5,736 bases of DNA from Actinomycetota bacterium (GCA_013816725.1 JACDEA010000170.1:1-5736); one strand, 5' to 3'; counted from the first letter of the stretch, positions 1-5,731 are shown. Translations and numbers: made by a program. The notes: generated by a model not told the origin, from the sequence alone.

Positions 1-239
1 CCCCATACCAGCCCGGCGCGGTACGCGTCGCCCATGCCCGTCTTCGCCGGCCGGCGGAGCACCTCGACCTGGCCCACATCGCGCCCGACCGCCTCGGCCA
101 GCTCCGCGGTTCCGTCGGGACTGCTGTCGTCGATCACGAGCACATGGCCTTCGGGGAGCGCGGCGCGGGAGCGGCGGACGACGGCGTCGATGTTCCCGGC
201 CTCCATGTAGGTCGGGATCATCACCACTACTTCGTTCAC
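1..239 (-). CDS. Family 2 glycosyltransferase, polyprenol-phosphate mannose synthase-like (partial, N-terminal 79 residues)
   Basis: Only the first 79 codons are present; the gene runs off the low-coordinate edge. Visible motifs are those of GT-A fold glycosyltransferases of the DPM1/Ppm1 group: a first beta strand leading into IPTYMEAGNI (residues 8-17), the nucleotide-sugar binding VIDDSSPDGTA (35-45, acidic pair D37/D38), and KTGMGDAYRAG (66-76), equivalent to the family's lysine/glycine-rich AYRAG segment. Such enzymes transfer a sugar, typically mannose from GDP-mannose, to a polyprenyl phosphate on the cytoplasmic membrane face, supplying lipid-linked sugar for glycans or protein glycosylation. 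The GTG at 239 is chosen because it lies just before the first strand and 25 bases after the peroxiredoxin stop; no clear Shine-Dalgarno site precedes it. An ATG at 244 is excluded because it meets a stop after two codons. Position 12 is Met where the family usually has Asn. The donor and acceptor cannot be decided from this fragment, and a C-terminal membrane domain, if any, is outside the window. Confidence 0.85.
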   Translation of the reverse strand, partial: MNEVVVMIPTYMEAGNIDAVVRRSRAALPEGHVLVIDDSSPDGTAELAEAVGRDVGQVEVLRRPAKTGMGDAYRAGLVW

Positions 240-264
240 GGCATGCTCACGGTCCGGCTCGGCG

Positions 265-726
265 TTAACTGCTCGCCGCTTTGACCGCGTCGACCAGCTC
301 GCTGGTGCCCCTGTAGGTGAGGCTGGTGGCCGACCGGTGTGCGTAGCGGATGATGCCGTCGCCGTCGATCACGAAGGCTGACCGGCGATAGAACCCGAGC
401 GGCCCGAGGATGCCGTAGGCGGCGCCCACTTCCTTGCCCACGTCGGCCAGGAGAGGGAACGGGAACCCGTGCTTGCACGAGAAACCCTCGTGGCTGTCGA
501 CGTCCTGCGGGCTCAAGGCCAGCACGACGGCCTTGAGCCCCTCGAACTGCTCCCACCCTTCGGTGTAGCTCTGGAGCTGCCGCGTGCACACCGGCGTGTT
601 GTCGCCGGGATAGAACACCAACACGACCGGTTGGCCCTTGTAGTCGGCCAGCGAGTACTGCTTCCCGCCGGTGCCGGGGACGGAGAATTCCGGGGCGCGG
701 TCGCCGACCTTGGGCTTCGCGGGCAT
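265..726 (-). CDS. Peroxiredoxin, PrxQ/Bcp type (AhpC/TSA family)
   Basis: A 153-residue thioredoxin-fold peroxidase, the normal length for the PrxQ/Bcp subfamily. It reduces hydrogen peroxide and organic hydroperoxides in the cytoplasm, using electrons usually delivered by thioredoxin. The peroxidatic cysteine is C47 in FYPGDNTPVCT (38-48), with the family's Pro and Thr before it. R114 or R115 (FYRRSAFVID) is placed like the active-site arginine. The resolving cysteine five residues after the peroxidatic one, found in many Bcp proteins, is absent (Q52). The only other cysteine is C84 in SCKHGFPFPLLAD, the helix-3 position used by the alternative PrxQ class, as I recall for Xylella PrxQ. An atypical two-cysteine mechanism through C47-C84 is therefore inferred; a one-cysteine mechanism is the alternative. 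The ATG start at 726 is 16 bases below the yebC stop, with no obvious Shine-Dalgarno site, so it probably shares the yebC transcript. The stop is TAA, followed 25 bases later by the glycosyltransferase. Confidence 0.93.
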   Translation of the reverse strand: MPAKPKVGDRAPEFSVPGTGGKQYSLADYKGQPVVLVFYPGDNTPVCTRQLQSYTEGWEQFEGLKAVVLALSPQDVDSHEGFSCKHGFPFPLLADVGKEVGAAYGILGPLGFYRRSAFVIDGDGIIRYAHRSATSLTYRGTSELVDAVKAASS

Positions 727-742
727 TCGGTCAATCTACGCG

Positions 743-1492
743 TCAGGCCTCGACCAGTTCCAAAACGCTGTCGGGGATGTCGAAGTTGGCGTACACGTTC
801 TGCACGTCGTCGAACTCCTCGAGCGCGTCGATGAGCCGGAGGACCTTGCGGGCGTCGCCTTCGGTGGACAGGGGCACGGACTGGGTCGCCAGCATCGTGA
901 CGTCGGCCGAGTCGAACTTGATCCCGGCGTCCTCGAGCGCCGACCGCAGCGCGGGCAGGTCGCCAGGGTCGGACGTGAGCTGCCAGGTGTCGCCTTGGTC
1001 CTCGAGGTCTTCGGCGCCGGCGTCGAGGGCGACGAGCATGAGGTCGTCCTCGCTCACGTCCTTGGGCAGGATCACCACGCCCTTGCGATGGAACTGCCAG
1101 CTGACCGCGCCGGGCTCGGCCATCGATCCGCCGCTTTTACTGAACACGTTGCGGATGTCGGCGCCGGTGCGGTTGCGGTTGTCGGAGAGACACTCGACGA
1201 TCACCGCCACGCCGTTGGGCGCGTAGCCCTCGTAGGTGATCGCTTCGTAGCGAACGCCCTCGAGTTCGCCGGTGCCTCGCTTGATGGCCCGCTCGATGGT
1301 GTCGGTGGGCACCGACGCGTCGCGCGCCTTTTGGAACATCGTCCGCAGGGTGGCGTTGCTCGTCATGTCGCTACCGCCCTCGCGGGCCGCTACCTCCACC
1401 TGGCGGATCAGCTTGGCGAACAGCTTTCCGCGCGCCTTGTCCTGCGCGCCCTTCTTGTGTTTGATCGTCGCCCACTTGCTATGGCCGGACAC
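743..1492 (-). CDS. yebC: YebC/PmpR (TACO1) family protein
   Basis: A 249-residue protein, full length for the family. The hallmark N-terminus reads SGHSKWATIKHKKG (residues 2-15), followed by RGKLFAKLIRQVEVAAREGG, SVPTDTIERAIKRG, YEGYAPNGVAVIVECLSDNRNRT and SKSGGSMAEPGAVSW, all strongly conserved YebC blocks. The family is annotated as DNA-binding transcription regulators (for example PmpR), while the mitochondrial homologue TACO1 and recent bacterial work link it to ribosomes and translation of difficult sequences such as proline runs. The sequence does not decide between these. The reading frame is open further upstream to 1585, but the start is GTG at 1492: it gives the canonical N-terminus, lies two bases after the pdxT stop, and has a strong Shine-Dalgarno sequence GAAGGGAG ending six bases upstream. 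Longer forms would overlap pdxT and add unconserved Arg/Pro-rich residues. The arrangement implies coupling to pdxT, an association seen in other actinobacteria. Confidence 0.96.
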   Translation of the reverse strand: MSGHSKWATIKHKKGAQDKARGKLFAKLIRQVEVAAREGGSDMTSNATLRTMFQKARDASVPTDTIERAIKRGTGELEGVRYEAITYEGYAPNGVAVIVECLSDNRNRTGADIRNVFSKSGGSMAEPGAVSWQFHRKGVVILPKDVSEDDLMLVALDAGAEDLEDQGDTWQLTSDPGDLPALRSALEDAGIKFDSADVTMLATQSVPLSTEGDARKVLRLIDALEEFDDVQNVYANFDIPDSVLELVEA

Positions 1493-1494
1493 AG

Positions 1495-2064
1495 CTAGCT
1501 CCCTTCGATGAACAGCTCGTGGATACGGCCGTCGGCACTCAGCTCCGGGTGGAACGCGGCGACGAGTATCGGACCCTGGCGGCACAACACCGGTCGGTCG
1601 TCGACGGTGGCGAGCACCTCGACACCCTCGCCGACGCGCTCGACGACGGGAGCTCGAATGAACACGGCGTGCAATGGTCCGCCGGCGACACCTTCGATGT
1701 CGAGGTCGGTCTCGAAGGAGTCGACCTGGCGTCCGTAGCCGTTGCGGCGGACGGCGAGTTCGATGACGCCGAAGGAGTGCTGGTCGGGTCGGCCGTCGAG
1801 GACATCGGCGGCGAGAAGGATCAGCCCGGCGCAGGTGCCGAAGGCGGGCATCCCGTCATGCAGGCGTTCGGCGATCGGTTGGCGCAGCCCGCTGGAGTCC
1901 AGCAGGAGCGACATCGTCGTGGACTCGCCGCCCGGCAGGATCAGCGCGTCGACCAGTGCGAGATCACCCGGCGTTCGGACGGGCAGCGACGACGTGTCGA
2001 GATCAGCCAGTGCGGCGGCGTGCTCGCGCACGTCGCCCTGCAACGCAAGGATCCCGACCTTCAT
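1495..2064 (-). CDS. pdxT: Pyridoxal 5'-phosphate synthase glutaminase subunit PdxT
   Basis: A 189-residue class I glutamine amidotransferase that hydrolyses glutamine and channels the ammonia to PdxS in the cytoplasmic PLP synthase complex (deoxyxylulose-5-phosphate-independent vitamin B6 pathway). The start KVGILALQGDVREH (2-15) is typical. PGGEST (44-49) forms the oxyanion/glutamine-binding region. The nucleophile is C78 in FGTCAG (75-80), and the His/Glu of the triad are H172 and E174 in FHPEL. RRNGYGRQVDSFE (106-118) is the strongly conserved PdxT signature. Length matches the family (about 185-200 residues) and all catalytic residues are present, so it should be active. The ATG at 2064 is the conserved start. 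Upstream is a weak GAGG ten bases away, directly beside a hairpin that fills the 67-base gap from pdxS. The TAG stop lies two bases from the yebC start. Confidence 0.97.
   Translation of the reverse strand: MKVGILALQGDVREHAAALADLDTSSLPVRTPGDLALVDALILPGGESTTMSLLLDSSGLRQPIAERLHDGMPAFGTCAGLILLAADVLDGRPDQHSFGVIELAVRRNGYGRQVDSFETDLDIEGVAGGPLHAVFIRAPVVERVGEGVEVLATVDDRPVLCRQGPILVAAFHPELSADGRIHELFIEGS
1499..1506 (-). promoter_or_regulatory. Shine-Dalgarno site of yebC
   Basis: On the minus strand the sequence GAAGGGAG lies six bases before the GTG at 1492, inside the last codons of pdxT. It is the only strong Shine-Dalgarno match seen at any gene start in this window. It fixes the yebC start against longer in-frame alternatives and overlaps the pdxT stop region, so ribosomes finishing pdxT can re-engage here. 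Confidence 0.8.
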
Positions 2065-2077
2065 GACCTGGCGGCCT

Positions 2078-2127
2078 CATGGGTCGGTGCTCAGTTACCG
2101 TTTTTCGCGACCTGGCACCGACACATG
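2078..2127 (-). repeat. Imperfect inverted repeat (13-base arms, one mismatch) in the pdxS-pdxT gap; likely mRNA hairpin
   Basis: On the minus strand the arms are CATGTGTCGGTGC (2127-2115) and GCACCGACCCATG (2090-2078). As RNA they form 12 pairs with one U-C mismatch. Three further pairs (CAG with CTG) can extend the stem past a single bulged A, leaving a loop containing five consecutive A. The stem begins four bases after the pdxS TGA, and its last base is the G of GAGG, the best candidate ribosome-binding site of pdxT. No U-run follows, so it does not look like an intrinsic terminator on either strand. It could influence pdxT translation, stabilise or direct cleavage of the pdxS message, or be a DNA dyad bound by a protein. 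The pairing is seen directly; the function is inference. Confidence 0.6.
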
Positions 2128-2131
2128 GCTT

Positions 2132-3016
2132 TCACCAGCCTCGATCGGCCAGGCGCGTTTCGACTTTGGACGACTCTTCTCCCCGCATGGCTTGGCCGAG
2201 GCCGCGGCTGACCTTGGCCACGATTTCGGCGTCGGTGTAGTGGGTCGTGGCCTCCACGATGGCCCGGGCCCGGCGCGCCGGATCGTCGCTCTTGAAGATG
2301 CCAGAGCCCACGAAGACGGCCTCGGCACCCAACTGCATCACCAGGGCGGCGTCGGCCGGCGTGGCCAGCCCGCCGGCGCAGAACAGCGGCACGGGTAAGT
2401 GGCCGGTGTCGGCCACCTCCTGCACCAGGTCGATCGGCGCCTGGAGCCGCTTGGCCCAGCCGTAGCGCTCGGCGCTGTCGGCCCTGCTTAGCGCGCCGAT
2501 GTCGCCGAGGATGGAACGCAGGTGACGCACCGCTTCCTTCACGTCGCCGGTGCCGGCCTCGCCCTTCGAGCGGATCATGCACGCACCCTCGGAGATGCGC
2601 CGCAGGGCCTCGCCCAGGTTCGTCGCGCCGCACACGAACGGAACAGCGAAGGCCCACTTGTCGATGTGGTGGGCCTCGTCGGCCGGCGTGAGCACTTCGC
2701 TCTCATCGACGTAGTCGACACCCAGCGCCTGGAGCACTTGGGCCTCGGCGAAGTGCCCGATGCGGGCCTTGGCCATGACCGGGATTGTGACCGCTTCCTT
2801 GATCGCCTCGATCAGGGCCGGGTCGCTCATCCGGGCGACGCCGCCGTCGCGGCGGATATCGGCGGGAACACGCTCGAGCGCCATCACGGCGACGGCACCC
2901 GCGTCCTCGGCCACTTTGGCCTGGTCGGCGGTGACGACGTCCATGATGACGCCGCCCCGCAGCATCTCGGCCAAGCCTCGCTTGACGCGCTGGGTTCCGG
3001 TCGCTCTATCGCTCAT
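2132..3016 (-). CDS. pdxS: Pyridoxal 5'-phosphate synthase lyase subunit PdxS
   Basis: A 294-residue (beta/alpha)8-barrel enzyme, the standard length. With ammonia from PdxT it condenses ribose 5-phosphate (or ribulose 5-phosphate) and glyceraldehyde 3-phosphate (or dihydroxyacetone phosphate) into pyridoxal 5'-phosphate; the family forms dodecamers decorated by PdxT. Visible signatures are RGGVIMDVVTADQAKVAEDAG (20-40) with the conserved D26; ALERVPADIR (46-55); VMAKARIGHF (80-89) with the Schiff-base lysine K83; DYVDESEVLTPAD (101-113); and SEGACMIRSKGEAGTGDV (142-159) with the second catalytic lysine K151. VPLFCAGGLATPADAALVMQLGAEAVFVGSGIF holds the phosphate-binding loops. The protein ends DRGW, as in most PdxS. 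The ATG at 3016 is chosen because the N-terminus has the family's length and reads into TQRVKRGLAEML. It has no Shine-Dalgarno site and follows a 54-base gap, so it may have its own, possibly leaderless, promoter. Confidence 0.98.
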   Translation of the reverse strand: MSDRATGTQRVKRGLAEMLRGGVIMDVVTADQAKVAEDAGAVAVMALERVPADIRRDGGVARMSDPALIEAIKEAVTIPVMAKARIGHFAEAQVLQALGVDYVDESEVLTPADEAHHIDKWAFAVPFVCGATNLGEALRRISEGACMIRSKGEAGTGDVKEAVRHLRSILGDIGALSRADSAERYGWAKRLQAPIDLVQEVADTGHLPVPLFCAGGLATPADAALVMQLGAEAVFVGSGIFKSDDPARRARAIVEATTHYTDAEIVAKVSRGLGQAMRGEESSKVETRLADRGW

Positions 3017-3025
3017 TCGATGACA

Positions 3026-3031
3026 AGTCTA
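3026..3031 (-). promoter_or_regulatory. Possible -10 element for a leaderless pdxS transcript
   Basis: The minus-strand hexamer TAGACT fits the actinobacterial TANNNT -10 pattern and lies nine bases before the pdxS ATG, so transcription would begin at or very near the start codon. pdxS has no recognisable Shine-Dalgarno sequence, which agrees with a leaderless message. No good -35 hexamer is visible at the usual distance, and a six-base loose match occurs often by chance. Confidence 0.25.
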
Positions 3032-3070
3032 GATGCCGCCACTCTTTCCGACGCCCACATTGCGCTGGTC

Positions 3071-3601
3071 TCACCACACGTCTCCCGCTCGCCAGTCACA
3101 GGTAAGCGGCGCGTGGAGGGAGACGTCGGCGGTGGCCGCCGTTCGCAGCACCATGACGCCGGCGTCGTCGTCGGCCGTGCGGACGCGTCCCTCAGGGCCC
3201 TGGACATAGGTCTCGCCCTGCCAGCGCTCCCAGCCCAAGCGCTCGTAGAACGTGGGGCTTGCGGTGGAGAGGGCGCCCACCTCGCACGTCGCGGCGATGA
3301 CCGCGGCGATCTCGCGCATGGCCGCGGACGCCCGGCCCTCGTTGCGATGGGCTGGATCGGTGGCCACCGCCTCCACGTACCCGGCGGCCAAGAGCCGATC
3401 GCCCGCTGCCAGCGTGCGGGGGACAACACTGGCGTGAGCGACGACGCTGCCGTCGGCCTCACTGATGACGTGGATGCCGCCGAACGCGTGCTCCCAGTCG
3501 TGGTCGTCGAACCGTCCCTCGAACGCGACGTCGACCAGGGCGCGGATCATGCGCCGGGCATCGGCGGAGAGATCCGGGGACGCGACCCGACGAACGACCA
3601 A
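3071..3601 (-). CDS. GNAT acetyltransferase, aminoglycoside 2'-N-acetyltransferase (AAC(2')-I)-like
   Basis: A 176-residue acetyl-CoA-dependent N-acetyltransferase whose pattern follows mycobacterial AAC(2')-Ic (181 residues) nearly end to end: DHDWEHAFGGIHV (33-45), AHASVVPR (55-62), AGYVEAVA (73-80), HRNEGRASAAM (85-95, the R-x-x-G-x-A acetyl-CoA pyrophosphate loop), VGALSTAS (108-115), YERLGWERWQG (119-129), RTADDDAGVMVL (141-152) and the distinctive C-terminus LTCDWRAGDVW. By alignment from memory to AAC(2')-Ic, the substrate-site residues Asp40, Glu82, Ser117, Asp152, Asp179 and the terminal Trp181 are kept (D35, E77, S112, D145, D174, W176). Asp35 is replaced by R30 and Gly83 by A78. 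It may acetylate the 2'-amine of aminoglycosides, but related enzymes may act on endogenous amines and the true substrate is unknown. The TTG start at 3601 is inferred: it lies four bases after the preceding stop behind a weak AGTAGG and gives the family length. The open frame continues to 3808, but that part is an Arg/Pro/Ser-rich shadow of the lipoprotein gene. Confidence 0.88.
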   Translation of the reverse strand: MVVRRVASPDLSADARRMIRALVDVAFEGRFDDHDWEHAFGGIHVISEADGSVVAHASVVPRTLAAGDRLLAAGYVEAVATDPAHRNEGRASAAMREIAAVIAATCEVGALSTASPTFYERLGWERWQGETYVQGPEGRVRTADDDAGVMVLRTAATADVSLHAPLTCDWRAGDVW

Positions 3602-3605
3602 ATGC

Positions 3606-4664
3606 CTACTGCGGCGGCTGCGACGCCGTCGCCGCCGAGTTGGCGATGTCGACCGCCGAGCCCTTCGGGACCAGAACAACCCACGTCTGCCCGCTGGGCA
3701 CGCGCGCCGTACGGCCGGTCGGGTCGGTGAACGACGTCGCCGTCCGATCCGATTGCTTGCTCCACCGCAGGGGCACGCGCTGGCCGGCGGTGAGCAGGAC
3801 CGCGTCACCCGTGCCGGTGGTGACGGCCTCGTCGACGCCGGCGCCGGACTGGTCCTTGAACGGCGTGCTGCGGTACGGGACGGTCTGCAGAATCACGTTG
3901 GTGAAGGCCAGCTGGGCGCCGGCGTCGGTCTTGTGGGCCACCCCATTGATCGATCGTTTCCACTTGCCGGCCGCCGCGTCCCAGTCCCAACGGACGACGG
4001 TGCCAGGCCCAAACGTGACCGTCGCCCTCGAAGCCGGCGCGGCCGAAACCGCGGTGAACGCCTCCCCCGGCGCCAGGAAGTTGAACAGCGCTGGGGGCCG
4101 GGTGGCACCCGTCGCCAGCGAACGCAGCTGGGCGGTGTTTCCGTACGTCTTGTAGGGGCGCTGCCGGTCGGGGCGCAGGTTGAACGCGTCGCTCTGCGCC
4201 TCTTCGCTGATCACCGTGACGCCCTGGCGACGGGCCAACGCGTCGAATGAGGGGATGCCGCCGGAGTAGACGAACACCCCACCTATGGCGCCGACGACAC
4301 CGACGTCGGTGGAGCGCACCGAGCGGATCGGTCCCACCGACTTGGCGTCCTGCGACTGGAAGACGGCAAGGAAGCGGACGGTGTTGCCTTCGACCCGCTC
4401 CTCGTAGATGACGTCGGCCTTGTCGAGGCCGGCCTGGGGACGGGCCTTCGGGTCGTCGCCGATCTTGACCATGACCGCGGGCCGCGCCGCAACGTCGGGG
4501 TTGAACACGGCCAGGCCGGTCAGGGGCGCCACCGCAGCGGGCGCGGTCGTGCTCGTCTTCGGCGCCGACGTGTCGACCACGCGCGGCAGGGCGCCGCCTT
4601 TGGGCGATGAGCAGGCGGTGGCGGCCAAGCCGAGAGCGGCCACGACCGCGACCAGGCCTCTCAC
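3606..4664 (-). CDS. DUF3048 domain-containing lipoprotein (YerB-like), second of a tandem pair
   Basis: A 352-residue predicted exported lipoprotein. A short hydrophobic signal (residues 2-17) ends in a permissive lipobox, AATAC, with C18 as the likely lipidated cysteine, followed by a Ser/Thr/Pro/Ala-rich linker to about residue 46. The DUF3048 N-terminal domain starts at APLTGL (46-51), with KARPQAGLDKADVIYE (73-88), VEGNTVRFLAVF (91-102) and GPIRSVRSTD (111-120). The C-terminal DUF3048 domain includes WKRSINGVAHKTD (235-247), FTNVILQTV (254-262), DQSGAG (271-276) and GQTWVVL (325-331). The family includes Bacillus YerB; no biochemical function is known to me. GTG at 4664 is chosen because its reading starts the signal peptide and overlaps the upstream paralogue's TGA as GTGA, which implies translational coupling; the frame stays open much further upstream only as a shadow. 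It is clearly homologous to its neighbour but diverged, for example KIGDDPKARP where the neighbour has the more typical KIDNAPKARP. Confidence 0.9.
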   Translation of the reverse strand: MRGLVAVVAALGLAATACSSPKGGALPRVVDTSAPKTSTTAPAAVAPLTGLAVFNPDVAARPAVMVKIGDDPKARPQAGLDKADVIYEERVEGNTVRFLAVFQSQDAKSVGPIRSVRSTDVGVVGAIGGVFVYSGGIPSFDALARRQGVTVISEEAQSDAFNLRPDRQRPYKTYGNTAQLRSLATGATRPPALFNFLAPGEAFTAVSAAPASRATVTFGPGTVVRWDWDAAAGKWKRSINGVAHKTDAGAQLAFTNVILQTVPYRSTPFKDQSGAGVDEAVTTGTGDAVLLTAGQRVPLRWSKQSDRTATSFTDPTGRTARVPSGQTWVVLVPKGSAVDIANSAATASQPPQ

Positions 4665-5731
4665 CGCAATTGCGCGAGACCCGGCGCGGGCAATTCGACC
4701 CACGTGCGTCCCGGCGTCAGCCTGATCGGCTGGCCCCCGCCGTCGACGAGGCGGGTCACCGCCTCGGCCGTCGGCTTCTGCCAGCGGCCCTTGATCACCG
4801 AGCCGTTGGTCAACACCCATACTTCGCCCTCCCCGAGTAGCTGCGCTTCTGGCACCGCGGCACCCGACTGGTCGGTGTATCCGGTGTCCTTGTATGCGAC
4901 GAATTCGATGACGACATTGGCGGCGGTGACCTGCTGACCGCCGGCGTCGACGTGCGTCGTGCCGTTGTTGGTCCGCTTCCACGCCGCGGCGGCGCCGTCC
5001 CATGCCCAGTCGACGGCGGTTACGACCTTGCCCCGGAACTCCAGGTGCGCGCCAGTCGAAGGCTGACCGCCGGCCGGCGCTTGGCCCCCGGGGCGATATT
5101 CGAACCACGGGGCCGGTGGCGCCGCTCCGGCCGCCGCCCGGCTGAAAAGGGTGGCCGTGGCCGAGAAATAGTTGTACGGCGCCGGCCGTCCGCTCTGGCG
5201 GTGATAACCCCCGGGGAAGCGGCCGGGGCCGACATTCACCAGCGGCGCCTTGTCGAGCAACTTCTCGAAGTCGGCGTTGGTGCCGCTGTACGCGAACAGC
5301 GGGTGGTTGAGCGCGCTGGCGATGGCGATGTCGGAGGTGCGGGCCGACCGAACGGGACCGACGGGATCGCTGTCGCCTGAGTGGAAGATCGTGGCAAAAC
5401 GGGTGATGCCGCCCTCGACGCCCTCCTCGACGACGACGTCGGCCTGGTTCAGCCCAGCCTGCGGTCGGGCCTTGGGGGCGTTGTCGATCTTGACGAGGAG
5501 CGCGGGGCGGTTGAGCTTGGCCGGGTCACCGGGCAGGCCGGTGAGGGGGGCGACGCCGGCGGCGACGGTCGCCACCGTGGTCAACGCTTCTGGCGCGGCC
5601 GTGGTCGACGGGGCCTGCTTCTTGGGGGACTTGCCGCCGCCGCAGCCAGCAGCGACGAGGGCCGCGGCCGCCACGACCGCTGCGAACCGGGCGCGGCTCA
5701 CAGCTGTTCGCTTTGCAGCCCGACGGCTCAC
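4661..5731 (-). CDS. DUF3048 domain-containing lipoprotein (YerB-like), first of a tandem pair
   Basis: A predicted secreted lipoprotein of 356 residues from GTG 5731, or 346 from GTG 5701. The signal peptide has an Arg/Lys-rich start, an Ala/Val-rich core (about 17-28) and a lipobox-like AAGC with C30, followed by a charged then Ser/Thr/Ala-rich linker to about residue 60. The DUF3048 N-terminal domain holds APLTGLPGD (61-69), KIDNAPKARPQAGLNQADVV (81-100), EGVEGGITRFATIF (103-116) and GPVRSARTSD (125-134). The C-terminal domain holds WKRTNNGTTHVDAGG (251-265), ANVVIEFVAY (271-280), YTDQSGA (285-291) and LTPGRTWVEL (338-347). A Gly/Pro-rich insert lies near 214-226. Role unknown; it is presumably anchored on the outer face of the membrane. 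The start is uncertain: two in-frame GTG codons 30 bases apart sit in a perfectly repeated 12-base sequence, and the frame is still open at the window edge. The 5701 start gives a signal length closer to the paralogue's. Its TGA overlaps the paralogue's GTG. Confidence 0.88.
   Translation of the reverse strand: MSRRAAKRTAVSRARFAAVVAAAALVAAGCGGGKSPKKQAPSTTAAPEALTTVATVAAGVAPLTGLPGDPAKLNRPALLVKIDNAPKARPQAGLNQADVVVEEGVEGGITRFATIFHSGDSDPVGPVRSARTSDIAIASALNHPLFAYSGTNADFEKLLDKAPLVNVGPGRFPGGYHRQSGRPAPYNYFSATATLFSRAAAGAAPPAPWFEYRPGGQAPAGGQPSTGAHLEFRGKVVTAVDWAWDGAAAAWKRTNNGTTHVDAGGQQVTAANVVIEFVAYKDTGYTDQSGAAVPEAQLLGEGEVWVLTNGSVIKGRWQKPTAEAVTRLVDGGGQPIRLTPGRTWVELPAPGLAQLR

Noticed and set aside
1301..1316. 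Dyad GTCGGTG-GG-CACCGAC inside yebC, sharing a half-sequence with the pdxS-pdxT hairpin
   Set aside because: It encodes the conserved SVPTDT segment of YebC, where codon choice in a high-GC gene easily yields such a short palindrome. A shared seven-base half-site is too little to argue a common regulator.
671..1498. A 275-codon plus-strand open frame opposite yebC
   Set aside because: Antisense shadow of a strongly conserved YebC gene; low-complexity, Arg/Gly/Val/Asp-rich translation and no family match.
1493..1585. N-terminal extension of YebC by 31 residues
   Set aside because: It would overlap pdxT, adds residues not found in the family, and ignores the strong Shine-Dalgarno site and canonical SGHSKW start at 1492.
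2078..2127. The pdxS-pdxT inverted repeat as an intrinsic terminator
   Set aside because: No U-run follows the stem in either direction, the loop is long, and the next gene of the same complex lies 14 bases downstream.
3071..3601. The acetyltransferase as a recently acquired resistance gene
   Set aside because: Its GC content and codon style resemble the neighbours', it is embedded in a tight co-directional cluster, and no transposase, integron site or flanking repeat is present.
2522..3730. A 402-codon open frame on the plus strand
   Set aside because: It lies entirely antisense to pdxS and the acetyltransferase gene, whose families are certain. Its translation has no recognisable domain and shows the composition expected of a high-GC shadow frame.
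3606..5108. A 500-codon version of the second DUF3048 gene
   Set aside because: The extra N-terminal part overlaps the first paralogue in another frame and is Arg-rich junk. The real start at GTG 4664 is immediately followed by a lipoprotein signal peptide.
5694..5731. Twin-arginine signal (SRRAAK) on the first DUF3048 protein
   Set aside because: The consensus hydrophobic positions after the two arginines are Ala and Lys, and a second Arg-containing start follows before the hydrophobic core. An ordinary lipoprotein signal explains it better.
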